Assembly (NCBI GenBank): GCA_020052415.1
Contig: JAGVPB010000013.1
Location: forward strand, 124,001 to 188,000
DNA from: Bacteroidales bacterium
GTDB lineage: Bacteria; Bacteroidota; Bacteroidia; Bacteroidales; JAADJA01
Length of the DNA stretch: 64,000 bases
Direction of reading: 5' to 3'
In this document: positions 18,451 through 27,437 of the stretch, in pieces
Numbering within the stretch: the stretch's first letter is position 1
Layout: each line of letters opens with the position of its first letter
Notes under the pieces: generated by a model
Told to the model about the DNA's origin: nothing
The model's input: only the letters and a program-made list of their open reading frames with translations
Databases searched by the model: none
Translations under genes and position numbers: made by a program

Positions 18451-18471
18451 CTACCTAAATTGAAAAATTCT

Positions 18472-19887
18472 ATGAAAATGTTTATTGATGGTCAGTGGAT
18501 TGACCGCGATGAGAAGATTGTGGTTTATGATCCATACGACAACTCGGTGGTGGATTTTGTCCCAAAAGGAACCGTTGAAGATGCTGGAAAGGCAGTGTCT
18601 GCAGCTCAAAAGGGATTTGAAGTTTCAAAGAAAATGAGTGTTCATGCCAGGGCCGGTATTTTATATAAAACTGCTGAGATCGTTAAAAATAAACTTGAAG
18701 ATTTTGCCATAACCATTGCAAAGGAAGGTTCCAAAACCATACGTGAAGCCCGTAAAGAAGCGGCACGATGCGTAAATACATTGATGGTTTCATCAGAGGA
18801 ATCAAAAAGAATATTGGGCGAAACCATCCCATTCGATTCCTTTCCGGGTGGTGAGAACCGGGTGGGTTATTACTATCGTTTTCCGATCGGGGTCGTTCTT
18901 GCGATTACTCCTTTCAACGATCCGCTGAACCTTGTGGCACACAAACTGGGACCAGCCATTGCAGCCGGAAACAGTGTTATTCTGAAACCGGCGACCGTTA
19001 CACCATTGTCGGCTATCAAACTTGTGCAGGCGATGCTTGAAGCAGGTTTGCCACCTGAATGCATACAGTTGATCACTGGCAGCGGAAATGAACTGGGTTC
19101 TGCACTGATTCAAAATGATATTGTAAGGATGGTTTCCTTTACAGGAGGACTTGAAGCAGGCAAAAGAATTGTCCAAATGGCAGGAATAAAGAAGATCGGG
19201 ATGGAACTGGGTTCCAATTCTCCTGTGATTGTCTGGAATGATGCTGATGTTGATGATGCAGCAGAATCATGTGTTTCAGGAGCATTCTGGGCAGCAGGTC
19301 AGAATTGTATCGGCGTTCAGCGGATTTATATTCATGATGAAGTGTATGAAAATTTCAGGAAAAAATTTGTTGATCTTACATTAAAATATAAAACCGGCAA
19401 CAAACTTCTGGAAGAAACAGATATGGGCCCCATGATAACTGAAAAAGAAGCTATCCGGGTGGAACAATGGACTGAAGAAGCAAGTGGGATGGGTGCAGGC
19501 ATCCTGTGCGGCGGGAAAAGAAAAGGAGCTATCATGGAGCCTACAGTTCTCGAAAACGTACCTTTAAATGCTAAAATCCATAAGGATGAAGTGTTCGGGC
19601 CGGCTGTAAACCTTCACAAAGTTTCAGACATAGATGATGCAATTGAAAAATCGAACAGCCTGCCGTTTGGGATACATGCCGCGATTTTTACAAATAATTT
19701 TAATTTTGCAATGAAGGCTGCGTATAATTTAAACTGCGGAGGTGTGATGATCAACGAATCAACGGATTATCGTCTCGATTCAATGCCTTTTGGTGGAATT
19801 AAAAACTCAGGCCTTGGACGGGAGGGGATCAAATTTTCTATACAGGAAATGACCGAACCGAAGACGATTTGCTTCAGGGTAAGATAG
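18472..19887 (+). CDS. NAD(P)-dependent aldehyde dehydrogenase
   Basis: The 471-residue protein is a complete aldehyde dehydrogenase that oxidises an aldehyde to its acid or acyl product. It has the cofactor region (ITPFNDPLNLVAHKLGPAIA, LKPATVTPLSA, SFTGGLEAG), the general base E245 in GMELGSNSP, the nucleophile C279 in AAGQNCIGVQR, and the C-terminal PFGGIKNSGLGREG. It resembles the broad lactaldehyde/GapN/phosphonoacetaldehyde branch, and the substrate cannot be decided. The open frame extends to 18334, but MKMFIDGQWIDRD is the typical N-terminus and a promoter box precedes it. It sits alone between two leucine-rich repeat paralogues. Confidence 0.9.
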   Translation: MKMFIDGQWIDRDEKIVVYDPYDNSVVDFVPKGTVEDAGKAVSAAQKGFEVSKKMSVHARAGILYKTAEIVKNKLEDFAITIAKEGSKTIREARKEAARCVNTLMVSSEESKRILGETIPFDSFPGGENRVGYYYRFPIGVVLAITPFNDPLNLVAHKLGPAIAAGNSVILKPATVTPLSAIKLVQAMLEAGLPPECIQLITGSGNELGSALIQNDIVRMVSFTGGLEAGKRIVQMAGIKKIGMELGSNSPVIVWNDADVDDAAESCVSGAFWAAGQNCIGVQRIYIHDEVYENFRKKFVDLTLKYKTGNKLLEETDMGPMITEKEAIRVEQWTEEASGMGAGILCGGKRKGAIMEPTVLENVPLNAKIHKDEVFGPAVNLHKVSDIDDAIEKSNSLPFGIHAAIFTNNFNFAMKAAYNLNCGGVMINESTDYRLDSMPFGGIKNSGLGREGIKFSIQEMTEPKTICFRVR

Positions 19888-19904
19888 AAGGTTAAATCGG
19901 TTAA

Positions 19905-20050
19905 TTGGTGCAGACTGCCGACTGCTCCCGCCTTTGGCGAGACCGACCGTTACTGTTTCTGTTACTGTCACAGTCAGTTCCATTGCCACTGTTACTGCCG
20001 CTGCTGCTGCCGACTGCCGACAGCTCATTGCGGACTGGTTACTGGTTTGA
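19905..20050 (+). repeat. CTGCCGACTG / TTACTGTTACTG word repeat
   Basis: This stretch is made of short words: GACTGCCGACTG (twice at each end), TTACTGTTTCTGTTACTG, CACTGTTACTGCCGCTGCTG and GGTTACTGGTTTG. Related words (TTACTGGTTGCTGGTTGCC) occur at 1592-1615. It occupies most of the gap between the aldehyde dehydrogenase gene and the broken repeat-protein gene. No gene is supported there. Confidence 0.6.
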
Positions 20051-20162
20051 TCCGTGGATTTGAACATTCCAAAAAGAAAAATCACATATTTACTTGACTT
20101 CGATGTTTATTTGTAATATTTTTATGCACTAAATATTAAGACTAACAAAAAAGAAGTTAAAA

Positions 20163-21032
20163 ATGAAAAAACTAATTCCTTTATTAACAGTGGTGGCAAT
20201 TAGCTACACATTCGCATTGTCTCAATCCTGCTTGCCTGAAGGTATAATATTTACCAGCCAGGAACAGATCGATAATTTTCAAACCAATTATCCGGGGTGC
20301 ACGGAGATTATGGGAACTGTACTAATTGAAGGGAACAACATTACCGACTTAAATGGATTAAATGTAATTACTTCAGTCGGAGGGTTTTTATGACTTTGTA
20401 ACAACGCCGTCCTGGCAAATGTAGCCGGGTTGCAGGCAATTACAAGCATCGGAGGAGAATTCTGGATTGACAACAATCCTCTGTTGACGGATTTATCACC
20501 GTTTGAAAATTTAATTTCCATTGGAGTAAACTTTAATATTATCAACAATGCTTCCCTCACAAATTTATCAGGTTTGGAAAATATTAATCCAAATTCGATC
20601 ATCAACCTGAACATTTATAATAATACTCTTTTATCATTTTGCGCAGTACAAAGTATTTGCGATAACCTGCTAAACCCCAACGGGACTATAATAATTAGTA
20701 ACAACGCTTCCGGATGTAACAGCCAACAAGAGGTTGAAGATGCCTGTGAGGTGATTGGCGATCAGGAAATTAACTTTGAAAGGGGATTTACTATTTTTCC
20801 CAATCCTTGTTGTGCATTAACCATATTTGCTTATCAGCTTGAAGAAAACACTACAGTTACCCTAACCATATTCAACCATCTCGGGAGTGAGGTTAAAACA
20901 CTTTTGGATGAACTCCAATACAAGGGCAATCACAGTGTGCAATGGAATTTCAAAAGCCTGCCGGCAGGAACATATTATTGTCAGCTAAAAACGAAGGAAG
21001 AGGTGATTGCAAAGAAAATTATTAAACTGTGA
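20163..21032 (+). pseudogene. short leucine-rich repeat T9SS cargo broken by an in-frame TGA
   Basis: A single reading frame runs from ATG 20163 to TGA 21032 except for one TGA at 20391-20393 (codon 77). Before it lie a signal peptide (MKKLIPLLTVVAISYTFALS) and CLPEGIIF...NYPGC, matching the start of the 15941 gene. After it the frame continues with the same 24-residue repeats (LANVAGLQAITSIGGEFWID), the Cys-rich cap and a type A sorting domain (IFPNPC...GTYYCQLK...KKIIKL). At the stop the repeat pattern calls for a hydrophobic or aromatic residue, so a TGG-to-TGA change is the simplest cause. Apart from this codon it is an intact ~289-residue paralogue with about four repeats. A sequencing error is possible. 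Confidence 0.82.
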
Positions 21033-21199
21033 AACCATCCCCATAGTGAGTTTCAGCTTAATCTGAGACGATGTCTCGTTCCAAGAACTGTTATTGAGAA
21101 GAAATCTATATTTATCTGAAGAATCTCAACTTTAAACACATGAAGTTTAGAATCCGGATCAATGACTGGATTTTTCACAGTAATAATATGTTTGTATGA

Positions 21200-21233
21200 T
21201 TTGCTTTATGGACTTAAAATTTTTCTAACTTTG
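21200..21233 (+). promoter_or_regulatory. promoter of the second toxin-antitoxin pair
   Basis: TTTG at 21200-21203 and TAACTTTG at 21226-21233 are separated by 22 bases, fitting the Bacteroidota -33/-7 pair. The antitoxin ATG follows at 21259. Confidence 0.6.
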
Positions 21234-21258
21234 TTCTTCTTCTAAAATTCATTCAACA

Positions 21259-21459
21259 ATGATAACTGTTAAGGAACTTAAAAAAGCTGTCTCTCAATTA
21301 TCGCCTGAAAAACTTTTAGAATTCAGGTCATGGTACGAAAAGTTTGATGCGAAACAATGGGATGAACAATTTACTAATGACGTGAAAGCAGGAAAACTTG
21401 ATACCACTGCCAACGAAGCACTCGAAGATTATAAAAGAGGAAATTTTAAGGAGCTATGA
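21259..21459 (+). CDS. antitoxin of a type II toxin-antitoxin pair
   Basis: This 66-residue acidic, helical protein (TVKELKKAVSQLSPEKLLEF, RSWYEKFDAKQWDEQF, EALEDYKRGNFKEL) matches the small antitoxin proteins found before RelE/HigB-like toxins. The ending DYKRGNFKEL is common in this group. It has its own promoter and overlaps the toxin start by four bases (ATGA), so the two are translationally coupled. No classical DNA-binding motif is obvious. Confidence 0.8.
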   Translation: MITVKELKKAVSQLSPEKLLEFRSWYEKFDAKQWDEQFTNDVKAGKLDTTANEALEDYKRGNFKEL

Positions 21460-21710
21460 AGCACTTAACGAGTCCATTGTTCTGGCAAACTTATAACAAA
21501 CTACCATCAAACGTCCAAAATTTAGCAAAGTCATATTTCAATAAATTGAAACAACAATCTCGGTACCCTTCCCTAAATTTAAAAAAGGTGGGGCGCTATT
21601 GGTCAATTCGCATTGGAAAGAAACACAGAGCATTAGCTGTGGAATCAGATTCAGGATTGCTTTGGTTTTGGATTGGAACACATGATGAATATGATCAATT
21701 AATCAAATAA
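21456..21710 (+). CDS. RelE/HigB-like toxin
   Basis: This 84-residue basic protein has the RelE-superfamily pattern: a helical start (FWQTYNKLPSNVQNLAKSYF), then LNLKKVGRYWSIRIGKKHRA and the strand ALAVES...LLWFWIGTHDEYDQLI. The VGRYWSIRIGKKHRAL and WIGTHDEYD blocks are characteristic of RelE-like mRNA interferases in this subfamily. Ribosome-dependent cleavage is inferred. It is the second such pair in 13 kb and is unrelated in sequence to the ParE-like pair at 9.0 kb. Confidence 0.85.
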   Translation: MKHLTSPLFWQTYNKLPSNVQNLAKSYFNKLKQQSRYPSLNLKKVGRYWSIRIGKKHRALAVESDSGLLWFWIGTHDEYDQLIK

Positions 21711-21719
21711 TTTTATCCG

Positions 21720-23888
21720 GTGAAAAATTTAATACTTATTCTGTTTTATATGTTTATTTCAATTCATGCCTTTTCCCAACATCTTGAAATAACTGACCAT
21801 TACTTAAAGATCAATGCTTCCACCAATGATCCGTTATTCACCACTTATGCCGCTTCCATGGAACGATCAAGGCTATACGGCGACAAGGCTTACAAGATGG
21901 CCTATTTTTCCGGTTGTTCGCCCATCAGTTATTCCAGCGATCAGGCCGGCTGGATTTATAATGTCTGGATGATCAACAAGCTGGTTATTGATAAAATTTC
22001 AAAGTTTTATTCAAAACCGGTGGTAATTGCTTCATTTCCCGATATGGCCATCCTGGAATATCAGCTTTTTGAGGGGATCAGCGTACAGGAATGTTTTTTT
22101 GTTTACAGTTCCACCCTGTCTTTGGTTCAGCTTAATATTGAAAACTATTCCGGTTCGAACCAGGCCATCGAGTTGTTTCCAATTCTTGAGACGGGAAACG
22201 ATTCACTTCAGATCATCCGGTTCGATAAAGAAAACAACGGTTATGTGACTCATCACTTCGAAACCAAAAAGCGGCTCATCAGCAATCTGTATGCGAAAGC
22301 CCCCTACCCGACTGACACCCGCGATTTTTTTGCCGGTAGTGAAATGCCTTATTCTTATGGAGGATTTTTGGGAACTTCTGACGACTTCTATAACTATATC
22401 AAAACCGATTTCTACAGTGAAAGCCGGACACAGGATTCACTGAATTTCAGTGACAGCGGTTATGTGGACTTTGTTTCGTTACATTATAAATTCGAATTGA
22501 AGCCAGGAGAATCCAAAACGATCAGGTATTTCAGGGGTGAACAGGATCAGACAGAAGATGTTTCGAATCTGGTTCAGCAGGTAAATGAGTTAAGAACTAC
22601 ATCACTTCAGCCTTTTGTTGATAATAATATCCGTTTATTCGGCAAAATCCCAAGGATAGATTTCAAATCAGAAGAAGAAAAACTGGTTTACCTTAGCGCT
22701 TTCAACCTGGTGAGAAGCTGTATGCTGCCACCAACCGGTGAAACCAAACATAATTTCTATGTCTTTTCCCGAAATCCGCTTTGGGGCTGGGGCCATGGCC
22801 ACCAGGTTTTACACGAATCTTTAAGCATGATGGCTTATGTATATCTCGATCCTGAGTCTGCACTGGAATCACAGCGGGTTTACATGGAGCAGCAGTCCGA
22901 CAGCGGGTTGATTGCATACCGGCATGGGCCAAGAGGCGCTCAGGCTTATCCGCACAATGGCGAACCCACAACCTCTGCTCCTTTCTTTAGCTGGATCAAC
23001 TGGGAATTGTACAAGGTAAGCAAGGATAAAAAGTTCCTGACAGAAGCTTACGAATCGGGCGTAAAATATACGCAATGGCTTTTCGAACACAGGGATAAGG
23101 ACAAGGATGGCTTGTATGAATGGGGTCCGTATGGAATCATTGAGAATGTCCGCGACTGGTACAATGCCGTATTCCAGGTTTCAGCCGAGCGCTTCCTCGA
23201 TGTGGACAAGGAAGATATTTCAGATGAACTCGAATGTCTCGATCTGACCACGATGATCATTAAAGAAATGAGATGCCTTTCTGAGATGGCAGCGGAGTTG
23301 GGCAAAAAGAAAGAAGCAAAGGACTGGATGGAGAAAGCAGATAAAACCTCTGAACTTGTCAATCAGCAAATGTGGGACGAAAACAGCAGGTTTTATTATT
23401 CAATCAACATGAAAGACCATTCTTCATTCTTTATGGATCGCGATCTGAAACGACAGGAGATCATTGGATTTCTTCCACTCTGGGCAAAGGCCACCGACAA
23501 AGAACGCGCGAATTTGTTGATTCAAACATTAACCGATTCAACGAAATTCTGGAGAAAATATGGTGTTCCAACTTTGTCGGCTGCAGACGAATGGTACAGC
23601 CCCTATGTGGATTACTGCTGCAAATGGAACGGGCCGGTCTGGTTGCTTTGGGATTACATGGTTTTTGATGGTTTGTTGAACTACGGTTATAACGATCTCG
23701 CCATTCAGCTTGCCGATAAAATGACACTTGCAGTCACGGAGCAACTTTCAAAAAATCATAATTACTGGGAATCATATTCCCCCGACAATACTTTGCTTGA
23801 CTGCCCGCCGAATTATATCTGGGATGCCATTATGGCGAAAGTGTTGATCGAAAAGTACAGGATCACAGTGACTCAGAAAAAAAATTAG
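21720..23888 (+). CDS. exported glycoside hydrolase, GH63/MGH1-like (alpha/alpha)6 barrel
   Basis: The 722-residue protein starts with GTG and a signal peptide (MKNLILILFYMFISIHAFSQ). The first ~320 residues are a beta-rich sandwich. The rest is an (alpha/alpha)6 barrel with blocks typical of GH63/GH37/MGH1-like enzymes: NPLWGWGHGHQVLHESLSMM, KDGLYEWGPYGIIENVRDWY, a WNGPVWLLWDYMVFDGLLNY run, and HNYWESYSPDN. Such enzymes hydrolyse alpha-linked oligosaccharides (glucosyl, mannosyl or mannosylglycerate). The substrate is not known here. No lipobox or sorting domain is visible, so it is probably periplasmic. It starts 10 bases after the toxin gene. Confidence 0.82.
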   Translation: MKNLILILFYMFISIHAFSQHLEITDHYLKINASTNDPLFTTYAASMERSRLYGDKAYKMAYFSGCSPISYSSDQAGWIYNVWMINKLVIDKISKFYSKPVVIASFPDMAILEYQLFEGISVQECFFVYSSTLSLVQLNIENYSGSNQAIELFPILETGNDSLQIIRFDKENNGYVTHHFETKKRLISNLYAKAPYPTDTRDFFAGSEMPYSYGGFLGTSDDFYNYIKTDFYSESRTQDSLNFSDSGYVDFVSLHYKFELKPGESKTIRYFRGEQDQTEDVSNLVQQVNELRTTSLQPFVDNNIRLFGKIPRIDFKSEEEKLVYLSAFNLVRSCMLPPTGETKHNFYVFSRNPLWGWGHGHQVLHESLSMMAYVYLDPESALESQRVYMEQQSDSGLIAYRHGPRGAQAYPHNGEPTTSAPFFSWINWELYKVSKDKKFLTEAYESGVKYTQWLFEHRDKDKDGLYEWGPYGIIENVRDWYNAVFQVSAERFLDVDKEDISDELECLDLTTMIIKEMRCLSEMAAELGKKKEAKDWMEKADKTSELVNQQMWDENSRFYYSINMKDHSSFFMDRDLKRQEIIGFLPLWAKATDKERANLLIQTLTDSTKFWRKYGVPTLSAADEWYSPYVDYCCKWNGPVWLLWDYMVFDGLLNYGYNDLAIQLADKMTLAVTEQLSKNHNYWESYSPDNTLLDCPPNYIWDAIMAKVLIEKYRITVTQKKN

Positions 23889-23910
23889 GAGTCCGGTTTG
23901 GTCAAATTTT

Positions 23911-24060
23911 TTTTACCACATAGAATCATAGGAACATAGATTTTACATAGATTAACTAAATGGGATAGTTGCTTTTATTATAAATATCTAAATAATTCTG
24001 TGTTATTTGTAAACAGAACTATGTGGTTGGCTATGTATCTATTGTGTCTATGTGGTAAAA
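23911..24060 (+). repeat. 150-bp inverted repeat of ACATAG/CTATGT words
   Basis: TTTTACCACATAG (23911-23923) and its perfect complement CTATGTGGTAAAA (24048-24060) bound a 150-bp block. Inside, the left arm carries three ACATAG copies and the right arm three CTATGT copies around an A+T-rich centre. The shape is that of a small palindromic dispersed element. It could also end transcription of the glycosidase gene. No open frame or transposase is present. Confidence 0.75.
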
Positions 24061-24118
24061 TATTGCGGCTGAGTAGTTATAAATTTTCTGACTTTTGTAA
24101 AAAAGATTAAATAATGAA

Positions 24119-24820
24119 ATGCTGACTAGCAAACGCGATATTCTTTTCACGATCCTTGCAGGCATTTTTATCACTAATGCCGTGGCAGGCGAACTCATTG
24201 GAGGGAAGCTCATCCAGCTTGGTCCTTTTACCATGAGCATAGGGATCATTCCCTGGCCGGTCGTGTTTCTCACCACAGATTTGATTAATGAGTATTACGG
24301 CAAAAAAGGAGTCAGAAGACTGACTTTGCTGACAACGCTACTTATCATTTATACATTTGTCCTTCTTTTCGTAGGGATGAAAGTTCCTGCATCCGGAATA
24401 TCGCCGGTTAAAGACGAACAATTTTATGCTGTATTTGGCCAGTCGCTGTGGATCATAGCCGGAAGCATTACTGCTTTCCTCGCTTCCCAGCTTATTGATG
24501 TTGTTGTCTTCTGGCTGATCCGTAAAAAAACCGGCCACAGAATGATATGGCTGAGAGCAACAGGATCCACAGTAATTTCACAACTCATTGATACGTTTAT
24601 TGTCACAGGCATTGCCTTTTGGTTGCCGGGAAAACTTTCCTTCGGAGACTTTATTAATACTGCGGCAACAGGTTACTTTGTAAAACTGCTGATCGCGATC
24701 CTAATAACGCCGCTGATTTACCTCGGTCATGGGATTATCCACCGATACCTCGGAGAACCTGCCTCAGAAAAGATCATTGAGCAAATAGCAAATGAAGAAA
24801 CCGGGATTAAAAAATCGTGA
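24119..24820 (+). CDS. yhhQ: queuosine precursor transporter (YhhQ/DUF165 family)
   Basis: The 233-residue integral membrane protein belongs to the VUT/YhhQ family that imports queuosine precursors (preQ0, preQ1 or queuine) for tRNA modification. It has the signature NAVAGELIGGKLIQLG near the start, DLINEYYGKKGVRR, and membrane helices including LTTLLIIYTFVLLFVGM, SLWIIAGSITAFLASQLIDV and LLIAILITPLIYLGHGII. WLRATGSTVISQLIDTFIV is the family's conserved block. The ATG at 24119 is used because an earlier ATG at 24114 meets a stop after three codons. It converges with the PNGase F-like gene, 26 bases away. Confidence 0.92.
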   Translation: MLTSKRDILFTILAGIFITNAVAGELIGGKLIQLGPFTMSIGIIPWPVVFLTTDLINEYYGKKGVRRLTLLTTLLIIYTFVLLFVGMKVPASGISPVKDEQFYAVFGQSLWIIAGSITAFLASQLIDVVVFWLIRKKTGHRMIWLRATGSTVISQLIDTFIVTGIAFWLPGKLSFGDFINTAATGYFVKLLIAILITPLIYLGHGIIHRYLGEPASEKIIEQIANEETGIKKS

Positions 24821-24846
24821 CCCGCTATTACAGGGATTTCAGATTA

Positions 24847-27348
24847 TTACTGAATGATCAGCTTATTCACTTTCGTATCATTAATCCCATTTACAGTTAA
24901 AATATACATCCCTTTTGGGTAAGATGAAAGGTCCAGAACTTTTGCACAGCCATCCCATTGAAATTCATCAAGGTGAAGGCCGGCCATATCAAGAATTTTA
25001 ACAGTTGTTTCATGCTTTACCACAGTTCCGTTCATTGAAATTTCTACTAATCCGCTGGAAGGATTGGGTTTAATTGAAATCTCTTGCTCCCGGAAATCTC
25101 TCTGACCAACCAAAATCGGATTCTCAGCAAAAACAACTATGTTGCAGGCTACATCGAGAACCGGGTTGAAGCCATCGTCACAATCCGTACAGGTCACCCC
25201 AGTCACGCAGTCGGGATGGTTCGGATGGCACAAGTCAACATAGTTTTCATAAAAAACATAACTCATTTCAATATCACCGATCGCCACAAAGGGAGTCATG
25301 TTATAATCGAACCACTGGGCAATTGTGCCCGGACACCAGCCAGCACGATTATAATACCAGGTTCCGTTCTGCGGCTGACAGGCATCGGGATTCGGGTTGC
25401 AATCGTACCAGTTGTGCTGCTCGAATGTCTGAGCACTGTTCACCCAGATATGATGAGTGGCTTCATAGAATTCCGCAGCATTGCCGGTATTGAGCGTACC
25501 CCAGCCATGACCTGTCGAAACAAGCTTGAGTGTTGACGCTACCGCATTGGCAGGGAAAGCGAAGGTGGCAGGCTCCACTGGCTGCAGGTTCGCATAATCG
25601 CCAAAGGGATATATTTCATTCCATATTTCGTAAACGGAACTATATACATACTCGGGAATTCCGGCTGTATAAAACAAGGTCAGTTTATAAAGATATCCGT
25701 TATCAAGCGTCGAGCAATTGAAGCGGAAGCTGATCTTACCATTTAATATTGAAATATAATCCGTTAAGTCAATGGAATGCGAACACGGAACCCCGTAAGG
25801 GGTGATATACCTGATAATTTCGAACCACCGTCCATCATGCCCTTTGGCATCTATCCATGCCACGCGGTCCCATTCGCCACAGCCACCTTCAGGACAGGAT
25901 ACTTCGAGCAAAGCATTTACCTGATTAAAGGCACCGACAAACGAAGGAAGTTCCGCTTCGACCACCTGCGTAACATTATTGGGATTCAGCCAAACATCTT
26001 CTGCTGCAAGAACCTCCAAGTCCGTTGCTGACTGTGTGAGAGTGAATGAAACCGTTTCGGTGGCTATCGCTCCGAAATTATTAGCCGAGGTAATGGTCAG
26101 TGTATAATTTCCATAAGCAGGTGGAGTCCACCATGCCGTATAATGATTATTGAAAAAATTCTGGGCAGTGATCGTCTGCCCGTTGATGGTAAATTTAACC
26201 CAGTTGACATTGAACAGGTCCGGATACGTGATGGTGGAAATCGCAGCAAGTTGAATTTTAGTAAGAACCGGTGCATAAACATTTCCTTCGAGCGGATGCC
26301 GGGCATCAATTTCCGGAACATGTACAGCAGGATCAAGCACCATAAATGTGTTCGTAACAGGTTCGGCCGGATCCCATATTGTATTTCCCGGCTGAGTGGC
26401 TTCTACGATCACTTCGCCAGCAGTTCCGGTCAAAGTAACCGTATTACCAACAATGGTTGCTGGGCCTGAAAGCACTTCAAAAAGCACATCGAGGCCTGAA
26501 GTGGCAGTTGCGTCAATATCAAACGGAGGATCCGAAATCAGGTGATTTGCAATTTGGGGAAATGAAATAGCCTGGAATCCCGGATCGAGTGTGCCGTTAA
26601 AGTTGGACGTTTCGCCGGTCAGGGCAAAATTCATCAGGTCGGCATCCCTTTCGCCACTGCCAATCTCGCATTCTAACTGGGTTATGGCAGTGTTATTTCC
26701 TCCTGGTTCTCCCTGGTTGAATTTATAATACAGTTGCAGTCCTTCTTCGGTTCCCGTAAGCTCATTGTCAATCATATCCTGGATTTCCGTTTGTGAAAGG
26801 GCTTTGTTCCATGCTGTGACTTCATCAATCCGGCCTCCAAATACAAAGTTGAATCCACCCAAAATGCTTTTTCCAATTCCAAAGGTGACATTCGAACCTG
26901 AAAATGCACCGGAAGCCGGGGAACTTCCAATAAAGAATCCGTTTACATACAGCTTGATCGCACTGCCATCATAAATCCAGGCGATGTGCTGCCAAACCTG
27001 TGGTATTGCCGTATTAGCCGGGGCCACATACTCGTGAAAGCCCGCTGTCGTTACGAGGCGGCATTCCATAACTCCGTTATTTAATTGGATCAGATAGAAT
27101 TCTGCATTCCCCGAACCTGCTCTGAATCCCATATATCCCTGGCCATAAGCGAGAGCATCGCAATAAAACCACCCGGTAATAGAAAGCTCGCTGGTGCCCG
27201 AAAAATATTGGGAGCCATCCACAAGCTGGACAAAATCATCCACCATATCGAAATGAAGATACTGATTTGATTGAGCATTAATGAAAACGGTCGGCGTTAA
27301 TATACAGGTAATTAAAATTACCAGAGCCTTTTTGTATAAATATTTCAT
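24847..27348 (-). CDS. LamG plus PNGase F-like T9SS cargo enzyme
   Basis: From ATG 27348 the protein has 833 residues with signal peptide MKYLYKKALVILITCIL. Domains in order are a LamG/concanavalin-like lectin fold (about 30-210, with SITGWFYCDAL and HIAWIYDGSAIKLYVNG), Ig-like regions, and then a region like the C-terminal part of peptide-N-glycosidase F (GCGEWDRVAWIDAK, STGHGWG, AAEFYEATHHIWVN, NRAGWCPG). A type A sorting domain (IKPNPSSG, KGMYILTVN) ends it. PNGase F removes N-glycans from asparagine. Whether this protein keeps that activity is untested. An upstream ATG at 27450 would overlap susD and skip the promoter between them, so 27348 is preferred. Confidence 0.8.
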   Translation of the reverse strand: MKYLYKKALVILITCILTPTVFINAQSNQYLHFDMVDDFVQLVDGSQYFSGTSELSITGWFYCDALAYGQGYMGFRAGSGNAEFYLIQLNNGVMECRLVTTAGFHEYVAPANTAIPQVWQHIAWIYDGSAIKLYVNGFFIGSSPASGAFSGSNVTFGIGKSILGGFNFVFGGRIDEVTAWNKALSQTEIQDMIDNELTGTEEGLQLYYKFNQGEPGGNNTAITQLECEIGSGERDADLMNFALTGETSNFNGTLDPGFQAISFPQIANHLISDPPFDIDATATSGLDVLFEVLSGPATIVGNTVTLTGTAGEVIVEATQPGNTIWDPAEPVTNTFMVLDPAVHVPEIDARHPLEGNVYAPVLTKIQLAAISTITYPDLFNVNWVKFTINGQTITAQNFFNNHYTAWWTPPAYGNYTLTITSANNFGAIATETVSFTLTQSATDLEVLAAEDVWLNPNNVTQVVEAELPSFVGAFNQVNALLEVSCPEGGCGEWDRVAWIDAKGHDGRWFEIIRYITPYGVPCSHSIDLTDYISILNGKISFRFNCSTLDNGYLYKLTLFYTAGIPEYVYSSVYEIWNEIYPFGDYANLQPVEPATFAFPANAVASTLKLVSTGHGWGTLNTGNAAEFYEATHHIWVNSAQTFEQHNWYDCNPNPDACQPQNGTWYYNRAGWCPGTIAQWFDYNMTPFVAIGDIEMSYVFYENYVDLCHPNHPDCVTGVTCTDCDDGFNPVLDVACNIVVFAENPILVGQRDFREQEISIKPNPSSGLVEISMNGTVVKHETTVKILDMAGLHLDEFQWDGCAKVLDLSSYPKGMYILTVNGINDTKVNKLIIQ

Positions 27349-27388
27349 GGCGATAAAATTTATTGTTATTAAATGAATTCTTAAATTA

Positions 27389-27422
27389 CAAATGTAGCTA
27401 TTGTCATTGTTTATTTGACAAT
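27389..27422 (-). promoter_or_regulatory. promoter of the PNGase F-like gene
   Basis: On the minus strand TACATTTG (27396-27389) fits TAnnTTTG and an ATTG lies 22 bases upstream (27422-27419). It sits in the 89-base gap after susD and 41 bases before the preferred start, so this gene may have its own promoter. Confidence 0.45.
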
Positions 27423-27437
27423 TTAATTTAAATAGTT

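Noticed and set aside
21061-21085. GAGACGATGTCTC palindrome after the broken repeat-protein gene as a terminator
   Set aside because: The five-pair stem is not followed by a T-run.
25084-25536. 150-codon plus-strand frame inside the PNGase F-like gene
   Set aside because: Antisense shadow of a gene with clear domains; no independent support.
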